A stretch of 64,000 nt of DNA from Streptomyces sp. NBC_01498 (GCF_036327775.1 NZ_CP109598.1:1984001-2048000), one strand, 5' to 3'. Counted from the stretch's first letter, positions 34,453 through 44,289 are shown. Notes: generated from the sequence alone by a model not told the origin. A program made the numbers and translations.

Positions 34453-34890
34453 ATGCTGACGCGAATCGATCACATCGGAATCGCCTGCCACGACCTCGAC
34501 GCGACCGTCGAGTTCTACCGGGCCACCTACGGCTTCGAGGTCTTCCATACGGAGGTCAACGAGGAGCAGGGCGTACGCGAGGCCATGCTCAAGATCAACG
34601 AGACCTCGGACGGCGGGGCCTCCTACCTCCAGCTGCTCGAACCGGTCCGCGAGGACTCGGCCGTCGGCAAGTGGCTGGCCAAGAACGGGGAGGGCGTGCA
34701 TCACATCGCCTTCGGCACGGCCGACGTCGACGGCGACGCGGAGGCGATCCGGGAGAAGGGGGTACGGGTTCTGTACGACGAGCCGCGCCACGGTTCCATG
34801 GGCTCGCGCATCACGTTTCTGCACCCCAAGGACTGTCACGGCGTCCTGACGGAACTCGTCACCTCGGCCGGGAAGCCCGCAGAGCACTGA
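34453..34890 (+). CDS. mce: Methylmalonyl-CoA epimerase
   Basis: 145 aa glyoxalase-fold protein converting the (S) and (R) isomers of methylmalonyl-CoA, needed between carboxylase/mutase products and polyketide use. MLTRIDHIGIACHDLDATVE at the start, metal-binding His and Glu in HIGIA, YLQLLEPV, VHHIAFGTADV and HGVLTELV. The ATG at 34453 gives the standard N-terminus; a GTG two codons before it is possible, and no Shine-Dalgarno sequence is visible. Divergent from the thiolase over 141 bp. Confidence 0.94.
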   Translation: MLTRIDHIGIACHDLDATVEFYRATYGFEVFHTEVNEEQGVREAMLKINETSDGGASYLQLLEPVREDSAVGKWLAKNGEGVHHIAFGTADVDGDAEAIREKGVRVLYDEPRHGSMGSRITFLHPKDCHGVLTELVTSAGKPAEH

Positions 34891-35057
34891 CCCGAACGAT
34901 TCCCGGCCCGGTAGAGTGGGCCGCTCCGGGCCGGGGCCGGGTCGGGGCGGCGCCTCGGCCGATGATCTGTCACCATTCCCCGGGGGCCGTTCGCCCGTCG
35001 GGCGGTGTCGAATGCGAGTTGCCAGAGTTGCGACCAGGGGACGGATGGGACCGCGCA

Positions 35058-38000
35058 GTGCGGGGCTACGAACGCCAGGAGAGCCACCGAGCTGACGACG
35101 ACCACCTTTCGCGGTTCGAAGCCGAGATGGATCGGCTGAAGACCGCGCGGGAGAAGGCCGTCCAGCACGCCGAGGACCTCGGTTACCAGGTCGAAGTACT
35201 GCGCGCGAAACTGCACGAGGCGCGCCGCAGTCTCGCCTCCCGGCCCTCCTACGACAACGCCGACATCGGCTACCAGGCCGAGCAGATGCTCCGCAACGCG
35301 CAGATCCAGGCCGACCAGCTGCGCACCGACGCCGAGCGCGAACTGCGCGAGGCCCGCGCCCAGACGCAGCGCATCCTCCAGGAGCACGCCGAGCACCAGG
35401 CCCGGCTCCAGGCCGAGCTGCACGCCGAGGCCGTCCAGCGCCGCCAGCGGCTCGACCAGGAGCTGGCGGAGCGCCGGCAGACCGTCGAGTCGCACGTCAA
35501 CGAGAACGTCGCCTGGGCCGAGCAGCTGCGCGGGCGTACCGAGACCCAGGCCCGCCGGCTGCTGGACGAGTCGCGCGGCGAGGCCGAGAAGTCCCTGGCC
35601 GCCGCCCGTGCCGAGGCGACGCGGGTCACCGAGGAGGCCCGCCGGCGGCTCGGTGCCGAGGCGGAGACCGCCCGCGCCGAGGCGGAGGCGATCCTCCAGC
35701 GCGCCCGCAAGGACGCGGAGCGGCTGCTCAACGCCGCCTCCACGCAGGCGCAGGAGGCCACCAGCCACGCCGAGCAGCTGCGTTCGACGACGACGGCCGA
35801 GTCCGACCAGGCCCGCCAGCAGGCGACCGAGCTGAGCCGGTCGGCCGAGCAGCGCATACAGGAGGCGGACGACCGGCTGCGCGCGGCCCGCGCCGAGGCC
35901 GAGAAGATGGTCACCGAGGCCAAGGAGTCCGCGGTCAAGCGGCTGGCCGGTGCCGAGACCCAGTACGAGCAGCGCACCCGTACCGCCAAGTCCGAGATCG
36001 CCCGGCTCGTCGGCGAGGCCACCAAGGAGTCGGAGGCGCTGAAGGCGGAGGCCGAGCAGGCGCTCGCCGACGCCCGTGCCGAGGCCGAGAAAATGGTCGC
36101 GGAGGCCGCCGAGAAGGCCCGTACGGTCGCCGCGGAGGACTCCGCGGCCCAGCTCGCCAAGGCGGCCCGTACGGCCGAGGAGGTCCTCACCAAGGCGTCC
36201 GACGACGCCCGCGCCACCACCCGCGCGGCGGGCGAGGAGGCCGAGCGGATCCGCCGCGAGGCCGAGGCCGAGGCGGACCGGCTGCGCGGCGAGGCGGCCG
36301 AGCAGGCCGACCAGCTCAAGGGCGCGGCCAAGGACGACACCAAGGAGTACCGGGCCAAGACGGTCGAGCTCCAGGAGGAGGCCCGCCGGCTGCGCGGCGA
36401 GGCCGAGACGCTGCGCTCGGAGGCCGTCGCCGAGGGCGAGCGGATCCGGGGCGAGGCGCGCCGTGAGGCCGTCCAGCAGATCGAGGAGGCGGCCAGTACC
36501 GCCGAGGAGCTGCTGACCAAGGCCCGTGCCGACGCCGACGAGTTGCGTGCCACCGCGTCCACGGACAGCGAGCGGGTCCGTACGGAGGCCATCGAGCGCG
36601 CCACGACGCTGCGCAGGCAGGCCGAGGAGACGCTGGAGCGCACCCGCGCCGAGGCGGACCGGCTGCGCGCCGAGGGCGAGGAGCAGGCGGAGGCGGTGAA
36701 GACCGCCGCCGAGCGGGCCGCCACCGAGCTGCGCGAGGAGACCGAGCGTGGCGTCGGGGCGCGCAGGGCCGAAGCGGCCGACGAGCTGACCCGGCTGCAC
36801 ACCGAGGCCGAACAGCGCCTGAGCGGCGCCGAGTCGGCGCTGACGGACGCGCGCGCGGACAGCGAGCGGATCCGCCGGGAGGCCGCCGAGGAGGCGGAGC
36901 GGCTGCGTACGGAGGCCGCCGAGCGGCTGCGTACGCTCCAGGCGCAGGCCGAGGCGGAGGCCGAGCGGGTGCGTACGGAGGCGTCGGAGGACGCCTCCCG
37001 GTCCCGCGCGGAGGGCGAGGCCACGGCGGGGCGCCTGCGGGACGAGGCGGCCCAGGAGGCCGAGCGGATCAAGTCGGAGGCCCAGGAGAGCGCGGACCGG
37101 CTGCGCGCCGAGGCCGCCGCCGCCGCCGAGCGGGTGGGTACGGAGGCCGCCGAGGCGCTGGACGCCGCCCGGGAGGAGGCGTCGCGGCGCCGCCGTGAGG
37201 CCGAGGAACTGCTGGCCGGGGCGCGTACGGAGGCCGACCAGGAGCGCGAGCGGGCCCGCGAGCAGAGCGAGGACCTGCTGGCCTCGGCCCGCAAGCGGGT
37301 GGACGAGGCGCAGACGGAGGCGGCGCGGCTGGTCGAGGAGGCCGAGTTCCGGGCCACCGAGATGGTGTCGGCGGCCGAGCAGACGGCGCAGCAGGTACGG
37401 GACGCGGTCGCCGGGCTGCACGACCAGGCCGAGCAGGAGATCGCCGCGCAGCGGTCCGCCGCCGAACACGCGGCGGAGCGCACGAAGTCCGAGGCGCGGG
37501 AGGAGGCGGACCGGGTCCGCGCCGACGCGTACGCGGAGCACGAGCGCGCCGCGGAGGACGCGGCACGGCTGCGGGCCCGCGCCCAGGAGGAGACGGACGC
37601 CGCGCAGGCGCTCGCCGAGGGCACCGTCGGCGAGGCGGTCGCGGAGGCGGAGCGGCTGCGCGCGGAGAGCTCCGAGTACGCGCAGCGGGTACGCACCGAG
37701 GCGTCGGACACGCTGGCCGCCGCCGAGCAGGACGCGGCCAGGGCCCGTCAGGAGGCGCGCGACGACGCCAACCGCATCCGGGGCGACGCCGCCGGGCAGG
37801 CGGACCGGCTCGTCGGCGAGGCGACGAGCGAGTCGGAGCGCATGCGCGCCGAGGCCGCGGAGACCGTCAACTCGGCGCAGCGGGCGGCCGAGAGGCTGCG
37901 CGCGGAGGCGGCGCAGATCCGCGCGGACGCCGAGGCGTCGGCGGAGCGGACCGTCACCGAGGCGATCACGGAGTCGGACCGGTTGCTGGACGACGCGCGG

Positions 38001-38798
38001 GCGAACGCGTCCAAGCGCCGCGCGGACGCGGCGGAGCAGGCCGACCAGCTCGTCAACAAGGCCCAGGAGGAGGCGTTGCGCGCCGCCACGGAGGCCGAGA
38101 CGCAGGCCGACACGATGGTGGGCGCCGCGCGTTCGGAGGCGGCGCGGATCACGGCGGACGCGACGGTCGAGGGCAACTCCCTGGTGGAGCGGGCCCGTAC
38201 GGACGCCGACGAGCTGCTCGTCGGGGCGCGCCGGGACTCGACGGCCATCCGGGAGCGCACGGAGGAGCTGCGGGCGCGTGTCGAGGGCGAGATCGACCAG
38301 CTGCACGAGCGGGCGCGGCGGGAGACCGCCGAGCAGATGAAGAACGCGGGCGAACGCGTCGACAAGCTGGTCAAGGCGGCCACCGAGCAGCACGCGGAGT
38401 CCGAGCGGAAGGCCAAGTCCCTGGTGGCGGAGGCCAGTTCGGAAGCGAGCAAGGTCCGTATCGCGGCGGTGCGCAAGGCCGAGGCGCTGCTGAAGGAAGC
38501 GGAGCAGAAGAAGGCCGACCTGACCCGCGAGGGCGAGCGGTCGCGCGCCGACGCCAAGGCCGAGGCGGAGCGCATCGTCGAGGAGGGCCGGCGCGAACTC
38601 GACGTCCTGGTACGCAGACGCGAGGACATCCAGACGGAGATCTCGCGTGTTCAGGACGTGTTGGAAGCGTTGGAATCCTTTGAGACTCCGGCCGCGAGTG
38701 GCAAGACGGGGTCGGGTGGCGGCTCCGGCGGGGGTAGCGTCAAGGCGGGGGCGACAGCGGGTGTTACTCGTTCGGGTGGCAAGCCGTCCGACAGTTAG
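35058..38798 (+). CDS. scy: Polarity coiled-coil protein Scy
   Basis: 1246 aa, start GTG at 35058 (MRGYERQESHRADDDHLSRF) with GGATGGGA upstream; the open frame extending 208 codons further overlaps mce and is not used. After 60 residues with a short DivIVA-like coiled coil, a 1100-residue hendecad coiled coil dominates (units such as EAERLRTEAAERLRTLQAQA). Ala, Glu, Arg dominate; no signal or membrane segment. Scy scaffolds the tip-organising centre with DivIVA and FilP and sets branch sites. It is somewhat shorter than the S. coelicolor protein by my recollection. FilP lies 114 bp downstream. Confidence 0.95.
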   Translation: MRGYERQESHRADDDHLSRFEAEMDRLKTAREKAVQHAEDLGYQVEVLRAKLHEARRSLASRPSYDNADIGYQAEQMLRNAQIQADQLRTDAERELREARAQTQRILQEHAEHQARLQAELHAEAVQRRQRLDQELAERRQTVESHVNENVAWAEQLRGRTETQARRLLDESRGEAEKSLAAARAEATRVTEEARRRLGAEAETARAEAEAILQRARKDAERLLNAASTQAQEATSHAEQLRSTTTAESDQARQQATELSRSAEQRIQEADDRLRAARAEAEKMVTEAKESAVKRLAGAETQYEQRTRTAKSEIARLVGEATKESEALKAEAEQALADARAEAEKMVAEAAEKARTVAAEDSAAQLAKAARTAEEVLTKASDDARATTRAAGEEAERIRREAEAEADRLRGEAAEQADQLKGAAKDDTKEYRAKTVELQEEARRLRGEAETLRSEAVAEGERIRGEARREAVQQIEEAASTAEELLTKARADADELRATASTDSERVRTEAIERATTLRRQAEETLERTRAEADRLRAEGEEQAEAVKTAAERAATELREETERGVGARRAEAADELTRLHTEAEQRLSGAESALTDARADSERIRREAAEEAERLRTEAAERLRTLQAQAEAEAERVRTEASEDASRSRAEGEATAGRLRDEAAQEAERIKSEAQESADRLRAEAAAAAERVGTEAAEALDAAREEASRRRREAEELLAGARTEADQERERAREQSEDLLASARKRVDEAQTEAARLVEEAEFRATEMVSAAEQTAQQVRDAVAGLHDQAEQEIAAQRSAAEHAAERTKSEAREEADRVRADAYAEHERAAEDAARLRARAQEETDAAQALAEGTVGEAVAEAERLRAESSEYAQRVRTEASDTLAAAEQDAARARQEARDDANRIRGDAAGQADRLVGEATSESERMRAEAAETVNSAQRAAERLRAEAAQIRADAEASAERTVTEAITESDRLLDDARANASKRRADAAEQADQLVNKAQEEALRAATEAETQADTMVGAARSEAARITADATVEGNSLVERARTDADELLVGARRDSTAIRERTEELRARVEGEIDQLHERARRETAEQMKNAGERVDKLVKAATEQHAESERKAKSLVAEASSEASKVRIAAVRKAEALLKEAEQKKADLTREGERSRADAKAEAERIVEEGRRELDVLVRRREDIQTEISRVQDVLEALESFETPAASGKTGSGGGSGGGSVKAGATAGVTRSGGKPSDS

Positions 38799-38912
38799 CC
38801 ACTCAAAAGGCTGGACATTCTCCGGCCCGAATCGACATACGCTCGATGACACGCCGCTTCGGCCCCTAGGATTCCCCCTATCACCTCACCGGTCTCATTC
38901 GACAGGAACCTC

Positions 38913-39851
38913 ATGAGCGACACTTCCTCCCCATTCGGCTTCGAGCTCGTGCGGCGTGGTTACGACCGCGGTCAGGTGGACGACCGCATTACCAAACTCG
39001 TCGCCGACCGTGACAGCGCTCTGGCACGGATCACCGCACTGGAAAAGCGCATCGAGGAGCTCCACCTCGAAACGCAGAACGCTCAGGCCCAGGTCACCGA
39101 CGCGGAGCCGTCGTACGCCGGCCTGGGCGCGCGCGTTGAGAAGATCCTCCGCCTCGCCGAGGAGGAGGCGAAGGACCTGCGTGAAGAGGCCCGTCGCGCG
39201 TCCGAGCAGCACCGTGAGCTCGCCGAGTCGGCGGCCCAGCAGGTGCGCAACGACGCCGAGGCGTTCTCCGCCGAGCGCAAGGCGAAGGCCGAGGACGACG
39301 GCGTCCGTATCGTCGAGAAGGCGAAGGGCGAGGCCCAGACGCTGCGCTCCGAGGCGCAGAAGGACGCGCAGCAGAAGCGCGAGGAGGCGGACGCCCTCTT
39401 CGAGGAGACCCGCGCCAAGGCCGCCCAGGCCGCCGCGGACTTCGAGACGAACCTCGCCAAGCGGCGTGAGCAGTCCGAGCGTGACCTCGCCTCGCGTCAG
39501 GCGAAGGCCGAGAAGCGCCTGGCGGAGATCGAGCACCGCGCCGAGCAGCTGCGTCTGGAGGCGGAGAAGCTCCGTACGGACGCGGAGCGCCGCGCCCGCC
39601 AGACGGTGGAGACGGCGCAGCGCCAGGCCGAGGACATCGTGGCCGACGCGAACGCCAAGGCCGACCGGATCCGCAGCGAGTCGGAGCGCGAGCTGGCGGC
39701 GCTCACCAACCGCCGCGACTCGATCAACGCGCAGCTGACCAACGTGCGCGAGATGCTCGCCACGCTGACGGGCGCGGCCGTCGCCGCCGCGGGTACGCCC
39801 GCGGAGGACGAGCCCATCTCCCGCGGTGTCCCGGCGCAGCAGTCGCGCTGA
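38913..39851 (+). CDS. filP: Filament-forming coiled-coil protein FilP
   Basis: 312 aa. The N-terminus SPFGFELVRRGYDRGQVDDRI is a DivIVA-like segment; residues 30-280 are one long coiled coil with hendecads similar to Scy; the tail is Ala/Pro-rich. FilP forms intermediate-filament-like networks behind growing tips and gives hyphae stiffness. A TAGGAT -10 element at 38866-38871 suggests its own promoter in the gap after scy, with AGGAAC before the ATG. A terminator hairpin at 40013-40044 follows. Confidence 0.96.
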   Translation: MSDTSSPFGFELVRRGYDRGQVDDRITKLVADRDSALARITALEKRIEELHLETQNAQAQVTDAEPSYAGLGARVEKILRLAEEEAKDLREEARRASEQHRELAESAAQQVRNDAEAFSAERKAKAEDDGVRIVEKAKGEAQTLRSEAQKDAQQKREEADALFEETRAKAAQAAADFETNLAKRREQSERDLASRQAKAEKRLAEIEHRAEQLRLEAEKLRTDAERRARQTVETAQRQAEDIVADANAKADRIRSESERELAALTNRRDSINAQLTNVREMLATLTGAAVAAAGTPAEDEPISRGVPAQQSR

Positions 39852-40012
39852 CGGCACGCGTACCGGTCGCTCCGTCAGGACCGTGCCGCCTGCCGGTGGC
39901 CGATGTCGGCCAGGTACGGCCCGTCCCGGTCCTCGTGCCCGGGGCGCGGTCCGTACGGCGAACAGCGTCGGACCTGCGGGGGAACGGCGAGTTTCCCGCA
40001 TAACGATCGTGC

Positions 40013-40044
40013 AAGCCCCCTGTCACCGGAGTGGCGGGGGGCTT
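40013..40044 (+). terminator. Terminator after filP
   Basis: AAGCCCCCTGTCAC (40013-40026) pairs with GTGGCGGGGGGCTT (40031-40044), 14 bp with two G-T pairs, tetraloop CGGA, followed by TTGCG. It ends 10 bp before the -10 element of the next gene. Confidence 0.8.
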
Positions 40045-40054
40045 TGCGCGCCCC

Positions 40055-40068
40055 TAGGTTGGTCCGCA
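40055..40068 (+). promoter_or_regulatory. Leaderless promoter of the first ABC ATPase gene
   Basis: TAGGTT at 40055-40060 lies 7 nt before the ATG at 40068, with no ribosome-binding site. The -35 region falls in the right arm of the filP terminator, so the two elements are packed into 55 bp. Confidence 0.6.
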
Positions 40069-41051
40069 TGATCGAGGTCGACGGGCTCACCAAACATTTC
40101 GGGAAGAAGGTCGCGGTCGACCACCTCTCCTTCCAGGTGAAGCCCGGGGTGGTCACGGGCTTTCTGGGACCGAACGGCGCCGGCAAGTCGACCACCATGC
40201 GGATGATGCTGGATCTGGACATCCCGACCGGCGGGTCGGTCCGGATCGACGGGAAGCACTACCGCGAGCTGCCGGAGCCGTTGAAGTACATCGGCGCCCT
40301 GCTGGACGCGAAGTCCATGCACGGCGGGCGGAGCGCGTACAACAATCTTCTCTGTCTGGCCCAGAGCAATCGCATCCCGGTGAGCCGGGTCAACGAGGTT
40401 CTCGACACCGTCGGTCTGACGGCCGTGGCCAAACAGAAGTCAAAAGGTTTCTCACTCGGTATGGGCCAGCGGCTGGGAATCGCGGCGGCGCTGCTCGGTG
40501 ATCCGGAGATCCTGATGTTCGACGAACCGGTTAATGGTCTGGACCCGGAGGGCATTCACTGGATTCGCAACCTGATGAAAGCTCTGGCGGGCCAGGGTCG
40601 GACGATCTTCGTTTCCAGCCATCTGATGAGTGAAATGGCGCTGACCGCCGATCATCTGATCGTGATCGGGCAGGGGAAACTGCTGGCGAACACCTCGATG
40701 GCTGATTTCATCCAGGAGAACTCACGCAGTTTCGTACGGCTCCGCTCACCGCAGCAGGAGCAGTTGCGGGACGCGCTGCACGAGGGCGGTCACACCGTCA
40801 CGGCGGCGGCCGACGGGGCGCTGGAGATCGACGGCGCCGGCACGGAGGAGATCGGCGAACTGGCCGCCCGGCACCAGGTGGTCCTGCACGAGCTGAGTTC
40901 CCAGCGCGCCTCCCTGGAGGAGGCGTTCATGCGGATGACGGCCGAGTCCGTCGAGTACCACGCCCACGACGGCGGCGGCCATGCCCCGCGGCCGGCCGCC
41001 GTTCCGGGGCCCCAGTGGGGACAGCACGACAACCAGGGCAAGGGAGCCTGA
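40068..41051 (+). CDS. ABC transporter ATP-binding protein (ABC-2 type, copy 1)
   Basis: 327 aa. Walker A GPNGAGKSTTMRM, signature FSLGMGQRLGIAAAL in a variant form, Walker B ILMFDEPVNGLDPEG, H-loop SSHLMSEM. The C-terminal 90 residues carry the accessory region common to DrrA-like proteins. Its regulatory His and Gly-rich tail (HAHDGGGHAPRPAAVPG) is unusual. Permease gene starts 4 bp after the stop. The pair resembles exporters of drugs or lipids; the substrate is unknown. Confidence 0.92.
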   Translation: MIEVDGLTKHFGKKVAVDHLSFQVKPGVVTGFLGPNGAGKSTTMRMMLDLDIPTGGSVRIDGKHYRELPEPLKYIGALLDAKSMHGGRSAYNNLLCLAQSNRIPVSRVNEVLDTVGLTAVAKQKSKGFSLGMGQRLGIAAALLGDPEILMFDEPVNGLDPEGIHWIRNLMKALAGQGRTIFVSSHLMSEMALTADHLIVIGQGKLLANTSMADFIQENSRSFVRLRSPQQEQLRDALHEGGHTVTAAADGALEIDGAGTEEIGELAARHQVVLHELSSQRASLEEAFMRMTAESVEYHAHDGGGHAPRPAAVPGPQWGQHDNQGKGA

Positions 41052-41055
41052 CCTC

Positions 41056-41835
41056 ATGGCGTCGCTACCAGCGGTCATCCGGTCCGAGTGGACCAAGATC
41101 CGTACGGTCGCCTCCACGACCTGGACCCTCGCCGTCGCGTTCCTCGTGACCGTGGCCCTGGGCGTCGGGCTGTCCGCGCTGTTCAACTCCACGTTCGACG
41201 GTCTCTCCGACGCCGAGCGGGCGACGTTCGACCCGACCTTCGTGAGCTTCTCGGGCATGATCCTGGGCCAGTTGGCGATGGTCGTCTTCGGTGTCCTGGT
41301 CGTCGGCTCGGAGTACAGCTCGGGCATGATCCGCACCTCGCTCGCCGCCGTACCGCGGCGCGGCGCCTTCCTCTTCAGCAAGCTCCTGGTCGCCGGGGGC
41401 CTGGCCCTGGTCGTCGGTCTGATCACGGGCTTCGTCACGTTCTTCCTCGGCCAGGCCGCCCTCGGCGAGCACGGGACCGGCATCGGCGAGCCGGACGTGC
41501 TGCGCGCGGTCGTCGGCAGCGGGCTCTACATGGGGCTGATCGCGCTGTTCTCGATGGGCGTGGCGACGATGCTGCGCAGTTCGATGCTGTCGCTCGGCAT
41601 CCTGATGCCGTTCTTCTTCCTGGTCTCGCAGATCCTCGCCTCCGTACCGAAGGCGAAGGAGGTCGCCAAGTACTTCCCGGACCAGGCGGGCTCCAAGATC
41701 CTCCAGGTGGTGCCCGGCGCGCTGAACTCCGACGAGGGTCCCTACGGGCCCTGGGAGGGCATGGGCATCATGGTGCTGTGGGTGATCGCCGCACTGGCGG
41801 GCGGCTATCTCGTCCTGAAGAAGCGTGACGCCTGA
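41056..41835 (+). CDS. ABC-2 type permease (copy 1)
   Basis: 259 aa, six predicted helices. Opens SLPAVIRSEWTKIRTVASTTWT, the EWTKIR...T motif typical of Streptomyces ABC-2 permeases, then WTLAVAFLVTVALGVGL, MVVFGVLVVGSEYSSGMIRTSL, LLVAGGLALVVGLITGF, LYMGLIALFSMGVATML, LGILMPFFFLVSQIL. The GSEYSSGMIRTSL loop is shared with copy 2. Forms a unit with the ATPase just upstream. No Shine-Dalgarno site is clear; translation may be coupled. Confidence 0.92.
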   Translation: MASLPAVIRSEWTKIRTVASTTWTLAVAFLVTVALGVGLSALFNSTFDGLSDAERATFDPTFVSFSGMILGQLAMVVFGVLVVGSEYSSGMIRTSLAAVPRRGAFLFSKLLVAGGLALVVGLITGFVTFFLGQAALGEHGTGIGEPDVLRAVVGSGLYMGLIALFSMGVATMLRSSMLSLGILMPFFFLVSQILASVPKAKEVAKYFPDQAGSKILQVVPGALNSDEGPYGPWEGMGIMVLWVIAALAGGYLVLKKRDA

Positions 41836-42038
41836 GCGAAGTCCGTCCCGTACGGCATCCGGCTCCCCGGCCGGCCCGCCCGTTGCACCCCGTTCCGCTT
41901 CGTCACCCTCGTCGTGCCGACAGGCCGACGTGGCCGGAACCGTCAAGGCCCGGATACGCTCCTCACTCTTACGGGGGCCTTCGGCCCGGAGCGGCCACTG
42001 CCCCGACCACCTGACTGACCTGTCGATGGGGCTGGAGA

Positions 42039-43334
42039 ATGATCGAGGCAGTCGGCCTGACGAAGCGCTACGGCGCCAAGACGGCCGTGTACAACCTTTC
42101 CTTCCAGGTGAGGCCGGGGACCGTGACCGGGTTCCTGGGCCCCAACGGTTCGGGCAAGTCGACCACCATGCGGATGATCCTCGGGCTCGACCGGCCCACC
42201 GCCGGCCGCGTGACGGTCGGCGGGCATCCCTTCCGGGGCCTGCCCAACGCGCCCCGTCAGGTCGGCGCCCTGCTCGACGCCAAGGCGGTGCACGGCGGGC
42301 GCAGCGCGCGCAACCATCTGCTGTCGCTGGCCCAGCTCTCCGGCATCCCGGCGGCCCGGGTCGACGAGGTGCTGGGCGTGGTCGGCCTCCAGGACGTGGC
42401 GCGGCGCCGGTCGAGCGGTTTCTCGCTCGGCATGGGCCAGCGGCTCGGCATCGCCGCCGCACTGCTCGGCGACCCGCAGGTGCTGCTTTTCGACGAGCCG
42501 GTCAACGGGCTCGACCCCGAGGGCATCCTCTGGGTGCGCAATCTGATGAAGCAGCTGGCGTCCGAGGGCCGTACGGTCTTCGTCTCCTCGCACCTGATGA
42601 GCGAGATGGCCGTGACGGCGGAGCATCTGATCGTGATCGGGCGCGGGCAGCTGCTGGCCGACATGAACGTCAGGGACTTCATCTCGCACAACTCGGCGGA
42701 CTTCGCGCGGGTCCGCCCCGCCGACAGTGACGCGGGCGCGCGCGAGAAGCTGCTGGTGGTGTTCGGCGAGGCGGGCGGTCAGGTGCTGTCCGAGCCGGAC
42801 GGCGCGCTGCGGGTGACGGGGCTGGCGCTGCCCCGGATCAGCGACCTGGCGCACGAGGCGGACGTACGGCTCTGGGAGCTGTCCCCGCACCAGGCGTCGC
42901 TGGAGGAGGCGTACATGCGGCTGACGCAGAGCGCCGTGGACTACCGGTCGACGGCGGACGAGCTGACCGGGTTCACCCCGCCGGAGCCGCCCGGGTACGG
43001 GGGGCAGCTGTACGAGCCGCCGGTGGTGCCCGAGGTGCCGACGCAGGGCTGGTACGCGCCGCCGCCGCCCGGGGAGAACCCGTACGCGACGGACGCGCCC
43101 GTCCCGACGGCCGACGCGACGACGAACACGACGGCGGCCACCGCGGCGGACGACGCGTCCGCGCCCGACGGCGGCGCGCCCGCCGTCAAGGCTGCCGCGC
43201 CCCGTGCCACGGCTGCCGCGCCCGCCCCGGAGGCCACCGCCACCGACTCGCGGCCTGCCGCCCCCGCCCCGGGACCCGCCGGGACGACCGAGACCGCACC
43301 GCCCGCCACCACTCCCGCCGAGGACGCCCGATGA
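42039..43334 (+). CDS. ABC transporter ATP-binding protein (copy 2) with Ala/Pro-rich tail
   Basis: 431 aa. The first 300 residues are a clear paralogue of copy 1 (GPNGSGKSTTMRMIL; FSLGMGQRLGIAAAL; VLLFDEPVNGLDPEG; SSHLMSEMAVTAEHL). After residue 310 comes a 120-residue low-complexity tail rich in Ala, Pro, Thr and Asp, with EPPGYGGQLYEPPVVPEVPT and AAAPAPEATATDSRPAAPAP. Such a tail is odd for a cytoplasmic ATPase. The stop overlaps the next start (ATGA). Confidence 0.9.
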   Translation: MIEAVGLTKRYGAKTAVYNLSFQVRPGTVTGFLGPNGSGKSTTMRMILGLDRPTAGRVTVGGHPFRGLPNAPRQVGALLDAKAVHGGRSARNHLLSLAQLSGIPAARVDEVLGVVGLQDVARRRSSGFSLGMGQRLGIAAALLGDPQVLLFDEPVNGLDPEGILWVRNLMKQLASEGRTVFVSSHLMSEMAVTAEHLIVIGRGQLLADMNVRDFISHNSADFARVRPADSDAGAREKLLVVFGEAGGQVLSEPDGALRVTGLALPRISDLAHEADVRLWELSPHQASLEEAYMRLTQSAVDYRSTADELTGFTPPEPPGYGGQLYEPPVVPEVPTQGWYAPPPPGENPYATDAPVPTADATTNTTAATAADDASAPDGGAPAVKAAAPRATAAAPAPEATATDSRPAAPAPGPAGTTETAPPATTPAEDAR

Positions 43335-44176
43335 CCGCCCCGAACGAGCAGCAGGCCCCCCTCTGGCAGGGCGGGCAGCCCCTGGGGTCGTACGTCTCGC
43401 CGATCGCGGTCCGCCGGGCCACCTTCGGCGACGCGCTGGCCTCGGAGTGGACCAAGATCCGTTCCGTCCGTTCGACCCTGTGGACCCTCGGCGTGATGAT
43501 CTTCCTGATGGTGGGGATCGGCACGCTCGCGGCGTGGACCGTCTCGTTCTCGGAGGGTCCGGTGGGTGGCGAGTCGGCGCTGCCGCTCGGCTTCTTCGGC
43601 GTGCTGCTGGGCTCGATCTGCGTCATCACGCTCGGCGTGCTGACGATCACCTCCGAGTACGGCACCGGCATGATCCGCACCACGCTGACCGCGTGCCCGA
43701 GCCGGGGCCGGGTGCTGGCGGCCAAGGCACTCGTCTTCTTCCTGCTCGTCTTCACCATCACGACGGTGACGGCGGGTGTCGTGGGCGCCATCCAGGTGGT
43801 GCTGCTGGGCGGCCGGACGCCCACCGCCGAGGAGTGGGTGCGCGCGACGATCGGCGTCGGCCTGTATCTGGCCCTGCTGGGGCTGCTGTCGCTGGCCGTC
43901 GGCGCTCTCGTACGGCACTCGGCGGGCGCCATCACCGTCATGATCGGGGTGGTGCTGCTGCCGCTGGTGATGGCGATGTTCATGTTCTCGTCGTCGCTGG
44001 TCGACGTCCAGCAGGCGCTGTTCGAGTACTCCATCCCGAGCCAGCTGGCGGTGCTCTACGAAGCCTCGCTCACCGGGTCGGGCCCGACGGGCTGGGACCC
44101 GCTGTTCATCGTGGCGGGCGTCACGGCCGTGACGTCGGTCCTCGCCTTCCTCGCGCTGGACCGGCGGGACGTGTAG
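43331..44176 (+). CDS. ABC-2 type permease (copy 2)
   Basis: 281 aa, coupled to the ATPase by ATGA at 43331. The N-terminus resembles the ATPase tail in being Gly/Pro/Gln-rich (QQAPLWQGGQPLGSYVSPI), followed by FGDALASEWTKIRSVRSTLWTL and about six helices (TLGVMIFLMVGIGTLAAW; GVLLGSICVITLGVLTITSEYGTGMIRTTL; FFLLVFTITTVTAGVVGA; YLALLGLLSLAVGALVRH; AITVMIGVVLLPLVMAMFMF). Copies 1 and 2 arose by duplication of the two-gene unit. 311 bp without a gene follow, mostly the dispersed repeat. Confidence 0.92.
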   Translation: MTAPNEQQAPLWQGGQPLGSYVSPIAVRRATFGDALASEWTKIRSVRSTLWTLGVMIFLMVGIGTLAAWTVSFSEGPVGGESALPLGFFGVLLGSICVITLGVLTITSEYGTGMIRTTLTACPSRGRVLAAKALVFFLLVFTITTVTAGVVGAIQVVLLGGRTPTAEEWVRATIGVGLYLALLGLLSLAVGALVRHSAGAITVMIGVVLLPLVMAMFMFSSSLVDVQQALFEYSIPSQLAVLYEASLTGSGPTGWDPLFIVAGVTAVTSVLAFLALDRRDV

Positions 44177-44289
44177 GGCGGGGCGGTACGGCCCTCGCCT
44201 CGGGGGCGGCTCCGGGGAAACGCGGCCGGGGAGCCCCGGCGCAAGCCCGAGGGGCCGGAACCCCGGTTGCGAAGGCCCGGCTCCGGGTT

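Noticed and set aside
34434..35057. Extending Scy upstream by 208 codons
   Set aside because: The extra segment lies over the epimerase gene and has no family resemblance; the GTG at 35058 gives the known N-terminus.
34836..38852. 4-kb open frame antisense to scy
   Set aside because: It is the mirror of a biased Ala/Glu/Arg coiled-coil gene; the Leu/Arg-rich translation has no recognisable domain.
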